From: Cyprinodon diabolis
Lineage: Eukaryota > Chordata > Actinopteri > Cyprinodontiformes > Cyprinodontidae
Length of the DNA: 64,000 nt
Direction of reading: 5' to 3'
Assembly (NCBI GenBank): GCA_030533445.1
Contig: CM060070.1
Coordinates: 22,324,001-22,388,000, forward strand
The notes beneath the pieces were generated by a model. That model searched no databases. It was not told the DNA's origin and saw only the letters and a list, made by a program, of their open reading frames with translations. The stretch's first letter is position 1; each line of letters opens with the position of its first letter. A program made the translations under genes and the position numbers. Positions 1-26,600 of this stretch are shown piece by piece.

Positions 1-1639
1 AACGAGTCAATTTTTTAAAATGTAAGGAGTAGAAAGTACAGATATTTGTGTAAAAATGTAAGGAGTAGAAATAAAAAGTCGCAATAAAGATAAGTAGTAA
101 AGTAAAGTAAAAATATCAGAAAAAACTACTTGAGTTCAGTAACGAAGTATTTGTACTTCGTTACTTCCCATCTCTGCCTATCAGTCATTGAAAACTGTCA
201 ATGATTCTTTTTTGTTTGTTTTTTTCGGGAAAATTGGTCACAAGAGGTGATTTTTGTAATTCTATCCAGATTTTCGGATGTCAGACGTTTAGTTTTTAAT
301 TGGTTTCCTTAATTTCCATAGATCTGGAGATATGTTGATTTAAAAAAACTTGTTTTGCTTACTTTATATTACAAGACAGGTTTTGTTTTAGCATTTACTA
401 GGTTAATTTACAATTAAATGGAATAATCATCTTTATTTACCATCAAGTGAATGCTAAATCCCGATGAAAATACTGATTTGAATATGTCACACAAAAATAT
501 ATTATATAGTACAATTTTAGGTAGTATTTTTATCAGTACACATAATTTGAAAACTGTATAAGCAGAACACAATACAAGATATTATAACTTTATAGGTCTG
601 GCATTAGGCAGGCCTAGGTTGATCTTATTGACTTCATTTATCCATGTTTATTAAAAGACTAACAGAGGGGGTTATTTTTCAGTACTCTTTCCTTTAATAA
701 AGAAACTCATTGTTTGTTTTTAATTCATTCTGGTTCTCTTTGAAAGGTATCAAAGCCTGTTGATGATCACAAACTTCTTGTGTGGTATTGCCAGTACTGC
801 TGGTGTAGTTCTAATTAATGGACTATGACAAAGTTTTTGATATCTAAGGGGCCACAAGTATTCCATGATGGGTAATTTTAAAGTGCTTTATCAAAATCTT
901 TTTAATCCTTACGTTGAAAAAATTGACAGATAAGATTGACCACAGATAGATTTCCAATCCTCTAAATGTTAAAGTTGTTAGAGTATTTCTTGGACAAGAT
1001 TAAAAAAGTGAAAGAAATTTTATCACACACCACCCATTGATACGGTGATCCTCACAAGATTCCTGACACAGGAGCAAAAATATTTAACTAAAGAGTTTTC
1101 AAAGAGCTCATGACCAAGAGTCATCTCAAAATTTTGCATTTTGTGGTTGGATGAAAAAAATATATAAACAAGAGGATGTCACCATAAACACCTTCTTTTG
1201 GAAGAGAAACAACACAACATGCCACACAAAAAATGACTACTATGACACAGTGTTACTTAGTGGTGGGGACATGTGAGATTTAGTTTTAGTCAGTGTTAAT
1301 TACCAATCTCCATATAAGTAATAAAAGGTGGAATTAGGAAGTGAACTGTTTTTTAAGTGTCCCCATAATGAACTGCTAAATGTTTTCAGGTAAAGAAAAT
1401 AAATCTGCCATAATAACCCAGTATCTAAAGCAGTCTATTAATTCCAGTATACATTTTTCTAAAAATATGGCAATCAGAGTGTATGTATATCAGATAGTAT
1501 GATAGATTCAAGTTTGCTTGGTAAAATTGGCAACTAACACTTTAGAATAACGTTAATAGTTTTTCAATAAATTACACCCGCCCTTGAGTGAGCAATAAAG
1601 CTCAAAACTTATTGTTCTAAATAACTCAAATACTCATAG
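1..1639. other. AT-rich region without a supported gene; possible old Tc1 debris at about 980-1300
   Basis: This should contain the missing vitellogenin 3' exons if they lie in the window, but I could not recognise a light-chain continuation here on the minus strand. A stretch around 1040-1300 has wording resembling decayed Tc1 transposon sequence. That assignment is weak. Confidence 0.3.
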
Positions 1640-1906
1640 TAAACAGCCTGTACTGACTTAGTGTCTTTTCATGTCAAGTCTAAATCACTTTACACCACAT
1701 TCAGTCATTCAAAAACACATAAGCAAGCTACATTTTGTCTACAACTAGCCTGGAAAGAGATGAAACTCTTAAACAGGTACCACATAGCCCTAAAACCACC
1801 ACCAGTAGGGAATGCAGGGGGGGAAAGTCTTGCAGGACTCAGAAGGCTGGAATTTGAAACATCAACCCTCTGGCTGCAGGGCATTGCGCCCTATACCACC
1901 CCATAG
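1640..1906 (-). repeat. tRNA-derived SINE copy
   Basis: Read on the minus strand, the copy starts at about 1906 with GGGTGGTATAGGGCGCAATG (box A-like). A box B-like GGTTGATGTTTCAAATTCC follows about 35 bases later. This split pol III promoter layout is typical of tRNA SINEs. The 3' part is degenerate and its end is approximate. It lies beyond the last recognised vitellogenin exon. Confidence 0.6.
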
Positions 1907-2105
1907 CGAATTCTGCAATGACCTGCATAAAAATCACAAAAGCAAATATATCCTCATATGGAATATTTGTTTTGTGATTTGGTAACCTTATTCAAAATAT
2001 TTCTAGTGGAAAAAACAAATAATTTCCTTTTCCCTTCCATAATCTCAACTGATACTGTCTCTACATAACGTTTTCTATTTCATCACACATACTTTACTCT
2101 TTAAA

Positions 2106-16503
<14,398 letters not shown>

Positions 16504-16539
16504 GATGAAAGAGGAGTGGAGACAGTTGTATTTTGGCTC

Positions 16540-16547
16540 TTTAAATA
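16540..16547 (-). promoter_or_regulatory. Probable TATA box of the vitellogenin gene
   Basis: On the minus strand this reads TATTTAAA, 37 bases upstream of the ATG. A start site 25-30 bases further on would leave a 5' leader of only about 10 bases. Very short leaders are known for vitellogenin mRNAs, so the spacing fits. Confidence 0.6.
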
Positions 16548-16610
16548 AGTACTGGGATTTCATTTCTCTTTTAACCTTGATAGCAGATCACATGGATAGA
16601 TAACTGCCTT

Positions 16611-16624
16611 GGTCAGGGTAAACA
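16611..16624 (-). promoter_or_regulatory. FOXA-like site abutting an estrogen-response half-site
   Basis: The minus strand reads TGTTTACCCTGACC, about 110 bases upstream of the ATG. TGTTTAC matches the liver FOXA (HNF3) core and TGACC is the estrogen-receptor half-site. Vitellogenin genes are estrogen-induced in liver, so the placement is suggestive. A full palindromic ERE is not seen here; this is motif reading only. Confidence 0.35.
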
Positions 16625-17050
16625 TTTGCTTTGCTTGTGGTAAGTCACATCAACCTGTGACATTGTCAGAGTGACATGATCAACAGGTGAACACGTTTGA
16701 GCACTGCCTTCATATAAGCCAATAGCTATTATTAAATGAAACATTAAGTAAACTGCACATTAGTAAAATAAAGGAAACAGTAGCTGCTGTGGACAAAAGG
16801 TTTCCAAACCAAAACTTACTCAGTAAAACAACAATTTTCAAAAGGAAAAGGACAAAGGCTACCCACACAGGATTTGCCTTGGTTACTGTGAGACAAGCAC
16901 TCCTTATATAATATATTGTTTAAAATACTGACTCATTATTCTACAGTGGAAATCTGGATTAGGTTGTGGCTAATTTTATCACATTATGAATATATTTAAT
17001 AACTTGTAGTTAAGTTATTAAATATCTTAACCATAAGTTATTATATTTTG

Positions 17051-17412
17051 GCTGCTCAGTGTTGCAGTAGGTAGCACTACTGCCTTACAGCAGGACGGTT
17101 CCAGGTTCAATTCCAGGTCCAGGGTCCTTCTGCATGGAGTTTGCATGTTCTCCCTGAGCATGCGTGGGTTCTCTCTGGGTACTCCAGCTCCCTCCCTCAG
17201 TCAAAAAAAAATGACTGTTAGGTTAATAGTCTTCTCTAAATTCTCCTTAGGTGTGAATGGTTGTTTTTTTTCTGTTTGTCTATGTGTTGCCCTGCAATGG
17301 ACTAGCAACCTGGCCAGGGTGTACCCTGCCTCTTGCCCGTAGACAGTGGAGATAGACACCAGCACCCCTCGTGACCCCTGCAGGGATGTAGTGTGACAGA
17401 AAATGGATGGAT
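17051..17412 (+). repeat. Second DANA/Mermaid-like SINE copy
   Basis: Same body as the SINE at 7303: AGTAGGTAGCACTACTGCC, GGTTCAATTCCAGG, GGAGTTTGCATGTTCTCC, with an ATGGATGGAT tail. It is more diverged, and a clear target duplication was not found. It lies upstream of the vitellogenin promoter, about 0.5 kb away. Confidence 0.8.
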
Positions 17413-17821
17413 AGTTAAGTAATAGGCCATTCGAACTGAGGATAAAACCAAATAATGATTAGTTAAATGATTAAATCTGCTATTTGCTTACTCACCAGTG
17501 TTCTTAGTCTTTTACATAAGGTTGGACCCCTGGACCAATGTCCAATCTTATGTAAAATACATAAGTTGGATTTGGACAGCCCGTTTTGTTGCCTTAAAAT
17601 CCAGTTGCCTTCAAAAATGTAGTTTTCTAGGCTATGACTATCAGCAAAGTTATTTATCACCAACCAAAGAGATTGTGTCAGTTCATTCAAATGTTAACCA
17701 AAGGAGGGTGTATCCGGTCTGAGTAATAAATCTATCATTGCTTAAAATAACCACAAAAGACAACAGATTAAAATACAATTGTGCCTTTATTAGCAAATAA
17801 TAGCTATCACATATATTATCA

Positions 17822-18311
17822 CAGGGCTGCCAACCTTTCACCAAACCTTGAGTGAGATTTTTAAATAGTCTGGACAGGCAACGCTTATCAGGGTTCAAGT
17901 GCTAGATTGCTTAAAATCTTCAATAATTTACAAAGAGAATTATCTTAGTCCAGATGAGATAAGATAAAATTTAAAATGACATACGTACCTCATAATAACT
18001 TCTCAGAAATCCTGGTCTTTTTTATATATATCTGGCGCAGCTGCTGTCAGTGCAGTGAATATGTGGGCTGGTGAAAAAATACAGACTGGATGTGAACCTG
18101 CCATGTCTTCCTGTTTTACCACTAAGGTTGTATTAAAAACGAAGACTGGGTTTTGATAAGCATAGTATTTTTATATATAAATAATTGGACAGGAGTTAGT
18201 TTTATTGTCTGTTATTTTTTAGCGTAAAAAATTGGGGATTTGGAGTGATAGCATGTGAAGACACTGAGATGCGGGAGTCTCACTCACAATGGGTGGGAGT
18301 TGACAGCCCTG
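17822..18311. mobile_element. hAT-like MITE with CAGGGCTG termini
   Basis: Inverted ends CAGGGCTGCCAAC and GTTGACAGCCCTG bound about 490 bp. Flanking 8-mers (TATTATCA and TAATCATA) are similar but not identical, so the duplication is decayed or the ends are off by a base or two. The next MITE begins only 17 bp away. Confidence 0.55.
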
Positions 18312-18328
18312 TAATCATATCTAAAAAC

Positions 18329-18729
18329 TAGTGTTGAGCCGATGCCATTTTTTGGCCCAGATACTGATACACGATACCTGGCTGTGCAGTATCGACCATA
18401 CCGATAGCATCTGTTTGAAATGGACGTGTGTTTGTATATATAAATAACATGAAATAATATGCATACTACGTGGATGTAAAATAATTGCCATCATGGCTTT
18501 GTCAAGCTGCTGCCTACCTTTGTGAAGCAGGAAAAAGACTAATACAAAGTGAATCCAGTAGAACTTTTTATTGCCTACCTGGAATGGGTGACAAGGTAGT
18601 TGAATAAACTTTTGGCTCTCAACATGGTATCCGTGCCCTATTTGTCGGTACTCGCCAATACAGATACCACCATTTTAGTGCAGTATCTGGGCCCCGTCTG
18701 ATACTGGTATCGCTATCGGTGCAACACTA
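18329..18729. mobile_element. hAT-like MITE with perfect 8-bp target duplication
   Basis: Ends TAGTGTTGAGCCGAT and ATCGGTGCAACACTA are imperfect inverted repeats bounding 401 bp. Identical CTAAAAAC flanks lie at 18321-18328 and 18730-18737. No coding capacity was seen. Confidence 0.82.
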
Positions 18730-18737
18730 CTAAAAAC

Positions 18738-19989
18738 CAAGTAAAAACTAAAAACTACAGCAAATAAGCACAGGTAAATGAAAGAAAATATTAAAAAAGG
18801 GGAAGAGGGTTTTAAGAGTCCGTTCAGAGTCTCTGAGGAATGTTCAAGTTTTAAAGCTTAATATATTCAAGGTGTCCTTTGAAATATCACCAGATAAATT
18901 TGAATAACCCTCATGCAGTTACATTGAATGCTATCAAACAGGAGAGTTTCACCTGATTTTAAAATGAAAAATGAACAATGATTCAGGATTAAAATATAGG
19001 GAAGCTGTAAAGAATGGGTTAGCTCAACTGGAACAGGATATCTGGTTCTTGGGCGAGCCAGCTAGAACAAAAGGGTTTAGAATAGCATCCATTGGAGCTA
19101 CTATCTACTGCTCCGTAGTTTCAACTCAACATAGTGGACACGGCCAAACAATGATACCGATGTCCCTGCGTCCACAAGATGTAAAGATGGTCCCAGTGCC
19201 ACCCCAACTATCCACCTGGCTCCGCCACTGCAATATCCCACTCCTGCTGTAAGAACTTGGCACTGCAGTGTAACTCATTACTGGTCACAACATCAGTGGG
19301 GACACTCCTGACATCGCCACAAGTTATCAAACCGATTATAGCCCATCAGATTCGCTCGTTGTTTGTATCAAACTGATTCAAATCTCAAGGCTGACCAGGC
19401 CTTGGAAACAGACTGGTTTATGGACTGCATCACACTGGAACCACACGCTGCTCCCCCTCTTGTCCGTCAAGTCAACACACAGGAAAACCACCTTCCATTT
19501 AATCTCATTTGATTCTCAATTAAGGTGCTCTAGCTCGGGCAAGCCTAGTTAATTAGATTTTCAATGCATTTTATTGAGACCCTTGATTTTAAAGCTGATG
19601 ATTTCATATGAAAAGGGTTCTGTAAGGGACACTGATTTCGTGAAGTGTGTGTGAACGAAAGTGTGAATGGATGCGACTGGATTGTTTTATTTCATTGTTC
19701 TTTTCTTTCTCTCTTTTGTCGAGAAGTTAATGTACAAAAAGCTGAGCTACCAGCATTGTCAAGCTTTGGATTTCTCATTGTGGTCACGTGGTTTAGGGGT
19801 GGCCATTTTATGAGTTTTACAACCCATTGACCATTTCTCAAGTATGTATTCGCATTCTCAGAAAGTCTGTTCTTGAGAAAACCCACAGGAATAAATAATA
19901 ATAGGAATAATAATAATAATAAATATACATTAATTAATACTAATGAAAAAGTATAAGTTCTTTGAAAAGAAAGAAAGAAAGCGAACCCG
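18738..19989. other. Region without a recognised gene
   Basis: AT-rich with a GC-richer block at about 18960-19450 that holds a 93-codon plus-strand ORF of no recognisable family. A short AATAAT run lies near 19900. Nothing further can be supported. Confidence 0.4.
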
Positions 19990-21826
19990 ATAACTGCTTT
20001 TGGCTCCTTAAAAACCAATAATCTTCATTGCACAAAAAGTGCAAGGAAGCTCTCCTATACCTTTGTATTCCAGAGGAGGTACTATGCATGTAGAACTCAA
20101 GACATTTTACCCAGATGTTGGTAACAATCCACGCAATCACTTCACTGTTGTAATGGTGTTTTTGGGGTGATGTGCAGTGCCACTTGCACTCCAAACATAA
20201 TGTATATTATGGCATCCAAAGAGATCAGTTTTGTTCTCATCTGATCAGACTAAATCCTCCCAGTATTTCACAGGTTTGTCTCAATGTTGTAAGCAAACCT
20301 TAAACAAGGTTCAACATGGTTTTACTTCAGCAATGGAGTCTTGCATGGTGAGTTTCGGACAGGCCATGGAAGATGAGTGCATTGTTTGTTTTCTTTGAAA
20401 CAATTTTACCTGCTATTTGCAGGTCTTTCTGAAGCTCTTCACAAGTGGTCTGTCGTGATGGGTTTCAATGTTTAGCCCACATGCAGAAACAAATCAGAGG
20501 CAGGGAAAAAGTTGAACAGTTTATTTTATGTGCTGAACTCAGGTAGATAAAACATAGGACTTCTCAGCTTGGGGGAAATCCAGAGGTCATGTGAACCGGA
20601 AACTCTAGGGGGAGATCAGAGTGGTGAGTTCATTGTCCATGGGAAAACAGGCCAATGAAACAGACTCACTGTAATAGTTTGTGGTAGCTCCTTGGATCCT
20701 GTTTTTGGGGGAGGTTGTCCAGGTGTGGAGATAACTTTGCTGGAGGGCGGACAGGCAGACTTATAGTGGTCCAGACGAGCAGAGGAGCGGACTGTCACAA
20801 GCTTTCTTGAGGAGGACTGTGAACTGATCAGGTGAATGTTTCCCTTCTTTCTCAGTGAGAGAAATAGATTCCTTCCAAGGCTTGAAGAACCAGGCTTATC
20901 CAGTGGATCAGATGATATCCTGCCAGAGATCATAAAAGGAGACAAAGGACTAGAGCACTCAAAGAGACGTAAATGTAAAGATAGACTCAGCTAAACTCAG
21001 AGAGGCTAGAGTACCCAATGCTGGCAAACACTCTGGCGAGGAGGTGGTGACAGTCCGCTGCCCATATACTCCTCTCATGGTAATGATCAAATGAGCCACA
21101 GGTGTGGGTGGTTGAAAACAGGATAAGGCCCTCCAGGCAAACAGAGAAACAAGGGCACCATCTAGTGGATGGATGGAGACACTAAAAAAGAAAACAAAAC
21201 AACCCCCACAAACTGGAACTCCAACATGGTCTTCCGCTCTTGGAAAACTCTTCTGATAATTATTTTCACTCCTCAGACAGAAATCTTGCAAGAAGCACCT
21301 GGTCATGGTCGGTTTATGGGGAAATGATGATCCTTCCACGTTCAGATTATGGTCTCAACATTGTTCACTGGAACATTCAGAAGTTTAGAAACACTTCTGA
21401 AACCAATGTCATCATTATGATTTGAAACAATAAGCTTGTAAAGGTGTTGAGAAAGTTCTTTACTTTTATCCATCATGAGATGTACATAGGCCATCATTTG
21501 GGAATGAACCCGGGGGGGGTTATATTAATTTGAATTGACAAGGGGCAGGATTGCTTTCTAATTACTGAGAGAATTCGGTTGTTGTCTTGGCTTTCCATGC
21601 CTTTTTTGCATCTCCCTTTCTTCAGGTGTTTAATTCTTTTTCCTTTTGCCATTCTACATTATTACACATAACTTAATATCTAGACATCTATGGTTTTATT
21701 TTTTTTTAATGTGTAGATTGCATAGAATGTAACAAACATCTGGTGAAAATGTGATCTCGATTGCACATGTAGAAATATATTTAATGAGAAAAATGATGTC
21801 ATGTTCAATTCTTATTTTACCCCTTG
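19990..21826 (-). pseudogene. Tc1-like transposon relic, split by a solo LTR
   Basis: A degenerate transposase reads leftward from an ATG at 21473. The N-terminal helix-turn-helix contains SVSKLLNVPV, and stops follow. The catalytic part resumes at 20445 beyond the inserted LTR (block VKYWEDLV then DENKTDLFG, with stops). The right end near 21826 carries the decayed terminal repeat (TCTTATTTTACCCC). The C-terminal third and the left terminus were not found. Frameshifts and stops make it non-functional. Confidence 0.8.
20451..21226 (-). mobile_element. Solo Ty3/gypsy-type LTR, 776 bp
   Basis: On the minus strand it starts TGTTGGAG and ends CATCACGACA (TG...CA), with an AATAAA signal near the 3' end (about 20522). 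Identical 5-bp flanks TGGTC lie at 20446-20450 and 21227-21231. No internal region remains, so this is a recombined solo LTR. A related copy is at 43504-44213. It interrupts the Tc1 relic and is therefore younger. Confidence 0.85.
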
Positions 21827-23213
21827 ATTATGTTGGTAATGTTAAGGGTTAAGGTAAGGGTCTAGGTCAGGCCAAAGAAATGAACTGGAAATGAATGGAA
21901 AGTCCCAATAAGGATAGTTCGACATAATGTGTGTGTGTTTATGTGTTAAGTGTCCCTGTATTTGTTACATTGTGGGGCATGTTTTCTGGAAAGATATCAT
22001 GTTGTAGAGATCAACTGCTCCTTGTTTGTGTCCATACATGTAACTTTGCTTGTGTGCTTGTGCATGTGTGGATTAGGGCGTTCACCAAAAAATAGACCTG
22101 TCGACCAGTCAACTTAATTAACCTGAGTCAGCATCTGTACAAACCAAAAATTGGCCACCCCCTAGCTGGGCAAAGCTTGCATCAGTTACGACTAGTGGAG
22201 TTTTCTCCAGGTGGGGCTATAAATTCAAAATAGCAAAAAAAAAACAATAAAACGTATAATAAGTTATCACACCAGTGTATTTATATGAATACTAACAACA
22301 AAGAACAACAATATAAATTTTTTTTTAAACAAAAACATAATTTTTTGTACATAGATTTTCCCCTTCTGTCCTTGAGGGAAGGACATTTCTCAGTGACTCT
22401 ATGGTGGAAGTCAGGGAGGGTTTAGTATAGGTTCTTCTCCATAGAGAGGATGGCCAGAGTTTTCATATGATCCTTGTGGAGACTTTCCATTGACATATTT
22501 ATATTCATTTCTATGGCCTAACCCAGTCTAACTCAGCCCTAACCCTAACCATTACCAACAAATACTCAACCATATACAATATGTCATTTACATTCAAATA
22601 ACACAATAGTTTTAAATCAAAGTACTTGTAAGTTTGTACAATTTAGCAAATTGTCCGCACCAGGTAACAAATACATAACCACACATCATACACACATATA
22701 CACACTCACACATGACTGCAAGCATGATTTGTGCATTATGGTAATTGAATTGTTTTTTTTTTTTTTGTATTTGTTTTTTTCCCACAAGCATACAGATGAT
22801 CATAACAAACACAAAAGGCAATGAATTTGTGGTTCCAAAGCAAGACTTTATGATTCTCTCAAGAGTTTCTCATTATGTCCAGTAGATGGTGGTCTTGGCC
22901 TATGAAATCAGCACAATATGTATTGAAGGTTTTTTTTTGCTTCTATAAAATAAACGCCATGAGAATGAATGAAGTGAACAAAAAAGTGTTGCAGCCAAAT
23001 CGGTTCACATTTTTGCTGTAATTTGATAGTTTTGATAGCAAAGAATAAAACTAATCTTTCCAAAAATAATGGTGATGACTGAAAACATCTTACAGTAAAT
23101 AAAAAAAGAACAGAAATTGTTTTTTTTGTCGAAGGAAATGATAATCTTGCAAGGCTTTTACTGAACAATGACACTGAAGTGATCAAAAATAAAGATGCTA
23201 AAATAATAATTCA
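21827..23213. other. Intergenic sequence without recognised genes
   Basis: AT-rich, with poly-A/T runs near 22320 and 22750 and a TG-rich stretch near 21930. No exons, tRNA or long ORFs were supported. Confidence 0.4.
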
Positions 23214-23412
23214 TTGAACTTTATTGATCTCACATTGGAGAAATTTACCTTTGCATTTAACCCATCCCCTTGGGGAGCAGTGGGCTGCCATCGTGGGGCG
23301 CCCAGGGAGCAGTGTGGGGTTAAGGGTCTTTCTCAGAAACCCAGATTGGCAGTTTGTGGGAGTGGGGCTCAATATCAGAACTTCGGGATTCCACGCTCTA
23401 TGCCACTCCCCA
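23214..23412 (-). repeat. tRNA-derived SINE with L2-like tail, diverged copy
   Basis: The minus strand reads a tRNA-like head near 23411, then AGCCCCACTCCCACAAACTG, and a body (CCCCAAGGGGATGGGTTAAA) shared with the copy at 42473-42703. It ends in GATCAATAAAG-type sequence. It lies just downstream of the adgrl4 stop, so its AATAAAG near 23220 could serve as a poly(A) signal for that gene. Confidence 0.65.
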
Positions 23413-23606
23413 TGTTGGAATATTTAATTTGAGTGTTTCAATACAGAAAATTTTTTTTTCAAATATGCAAATGCTACATTTATCAGACATCTGTAATATC
23501 CTCACACTGACATTTACAAAAAATATATAGAAAATTCATTACAAGATATTAGATGTACTGTCAATTATTATTATGGAAATTCAGATTCACAATTAGGTAA
23601 AAGGTT

Positions 23607-26600
23607 TCATCTTAGCCATTCAAAACAGCAGGGTACGTTTTTGAAAAGCCTGTAGTACTCCTCCTGAATCTGAAAGGAAAACAGAAAAGGGAAAGATTCA
23701 ATTCAATAAAACTAATTAGAAATATCTTCTTAAGCTGCCTACCTGGTTTCTTATCTCAAATTGTATTGATAACAATTAAGGTGGTGGCAAGGAGGCCATC
23801 CAACCTTAGACACTGGTGCTCATTATCAGTAACTTTTAAGTAGGGTCAGATGCACTGATCTCAAAAATCACTGGAAATAGCAAAAAGTTTTTTCCACATG
23901 AAAATATATATTTTTTTCAATGGAAAAAAAGGGGATTAACATGAATGCCAAATCTGAGTTTGTCAATAAAAGTTAGACATTTGTTTTGAACATGTTACGA
24001 AGGTAACCAGAACATTATACAATTATATTAGAAATATGTAAAATATCAGTGGAAAGGAGGGAGTCAGTTTCAAGATGTTACCTTTCTGGACAACACACAA
24101 AGGAAGATGAAGATGAACATTCCTTGGAAAGCGTTGGTTATCGTAAAAAGATAAGCTGTAAGAGTAGTTTCATGGAGAATGTATAGAACTCCAAAGGTCC
24201 AGGTGGCACCAAGCACAAACAGCAGAGCCATAGCACCACGGGCGCAGGACCTAAGGGGGACATTACTGGGTTAACTAACCTGAGCCAGTGCTGAGAAACA
24301 GAGATGATACATCAGCAGGGCAACATTTTTAGACAATTTTAGCATTTTTTTTCTTGTATTGGAATCAGCTGATATGTGTCTGCATATGTGTATTGGCAGC
24401 ACATATCAGGGATTGGTTGGACTGATGTCATAATGTTTGGTATTGTCATCTGGCTAAAAAAATGGCGTTGGTTGATCTCTGCTGCAAACTTTGAAATGAA
24501 AAAATAACTTTGAATTGTACAAAGAATCTTCTAGTAATAAAATATCATTAACAGGGCAGTGTATACTTTTAATCCATTAGATAAGGACTCTGATATAGTT
24601 TTTTCTTGTTGTTTTTGATCTACTTTAGAAAAGCATAGGTAATCCTACCTGATATTTTCATAGTGGCTTATTTCAGGCTTTTTCACAGAGGTGTGCCGGT
24701 AGACCTTGTAGATAATTACCCCAAAGGCCAGGAGATTAACCTTTAATTTGAAACCAAACAAGACAAAGACAAAAAACATGAAAAAGTCTGATGAATATTC
24801 ATTATATATACAACTTCTGTTTCTGGAATTAATGTTTCAACATTTTCAGCTTATTGCTGAGAAATCTGTTTTTACCAGAATGATTAAACATGCAGGACCA
24901 ATGAAGCTCCAAACAAAATGATTTTCTGTGCTCAACCAACACCTGAAAAAGAAGGATGGAGATAATTATATTTGTGTAATTGAAAGATAAAAATAAAAAA
25001 ATCATGATTTGTATTTTTTGGTTTCTTTAATCTCAGGACAATAAATGTTGGTTGAAAACCACCTGCTTCTACATGCATAAACATTAGGCCTAATATTGTA
25101 ATCTATGACTCCCTCAGGCCATATGCTGTAAATCTATACATATATATTTTTTTTTATTTATTTATTTATGGTGGTCTTCCACCTGGTCAAACTGCTCGAC
25201 AAATGTATGTGTACCGTAGCTTAATATTTGGACAGTAAAACCAGCAGGGGACCAAAACACACATCTGAGAAAGTGCAGGGGAAATGTCCCCCCCACCCTA
25301 AAAATTACATCCATGATATATATAAATATATAACCCCCAAAAATTACACAAATATATATATATATATGTATACACACATATATATATATATGTTTAAAGC
25401 CTGAAATGTTGCAAAAGGTCGAAAAGTTCAAAAATATGATTATCTTTTGTTGTCCTTACACTCTTTCTGTGCCATAGTACTTTGAGCCGAGTGTTGCTGA
25501 GATGGCCACCACGACTGCAGGGCTCCCATAGCCGAAGATGTAAAAGTTGCGGTGCAGAAAGCCTTTATTGTAGATGACGCCAACTACTATTAAATACAAA
25601 TGAATGCCCTCAATGCACATCCAGGCAAAGGCTGCAAGAAAGAAGTAGTGAAGCATCCCTGCTATCACAGAGCAGAAAAGCTGCAAAGAATTAAGAAAGA
25701 GAAGAGACAGATATATTTTACAAATACAGAAAATAATTTAAAAATATTCAATTAATTTAATATATGCATAAATCAACGGAAGTAAAAAAAAATGTAATAA
25801 GTGTACTAAATATCAGAGGGTTGTCAAACTCAATTTTCTGTTTTCCCTTCATGTGCCTTCACACCTTGTGTGAGGTCATGTTTATCCCCACGAGGAAGAT
25901 GAACTCGGCCATGAAGAGGCTGCAGCACAGGTTCTTGTGTATGGTGGTTCTGGTGCTCTGGATCTCACTGAAGAACCAGAAGGTGAAGATGCACAAGGAT
26001 AAACAGATAAGGGAGATGATCATCCCAAGCTGGGTGATCCGAGTCAGGATGGTATTGTGGGCCGCCAGCTGGGGAGCAAATAGAAAGGGAGGTGTTTCAT
26101 TCACAGTTTCATGGTATACTGGACTTGTAAGTTGTTGTATTTTCTGCTTGGAATCACTTCATATAACATAGATGTAGGCAGAGGTTACCCCAATATGGTG
26201 GATGATAGAAATACTAGGCTTGTACCGGTCTAAAAATATTAAAAACATGCTGTGCTAAAATGTATGTTTGACTGACTTTGCTTAATTATTGTTTTAAGTT
26301 TGGTTCCCAACATATTTTTGCTGATTTGTTTTCATCCGCATTTAGAATTAGTTTTATAGCAATTATAAAACCCCCTCCCGGTTTATGACTCTACTGGGTA
26401 CAGTAAAACTGTATTGCCTTTTAAAAAACAGCAAGCTTCTATTTAAACTTCCTAGTGTTTTAATATTTCAGGCAACAAAACGATGTTATGGTTTTGTACA
26501 AATAATTTGCAGTGCATGCAAAACTTAATATAAGTATGAATAATTAACTTAAACTAATCTAAAAAAAAAAAAATCTTCAGAAAATAATTTAAATAAAATT

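Noticed and set aside
18971..19252. 93-codon plus ORF
   Set aside because: No recognised domain or splice context; lies in a transposon-rich intergenic stretch.
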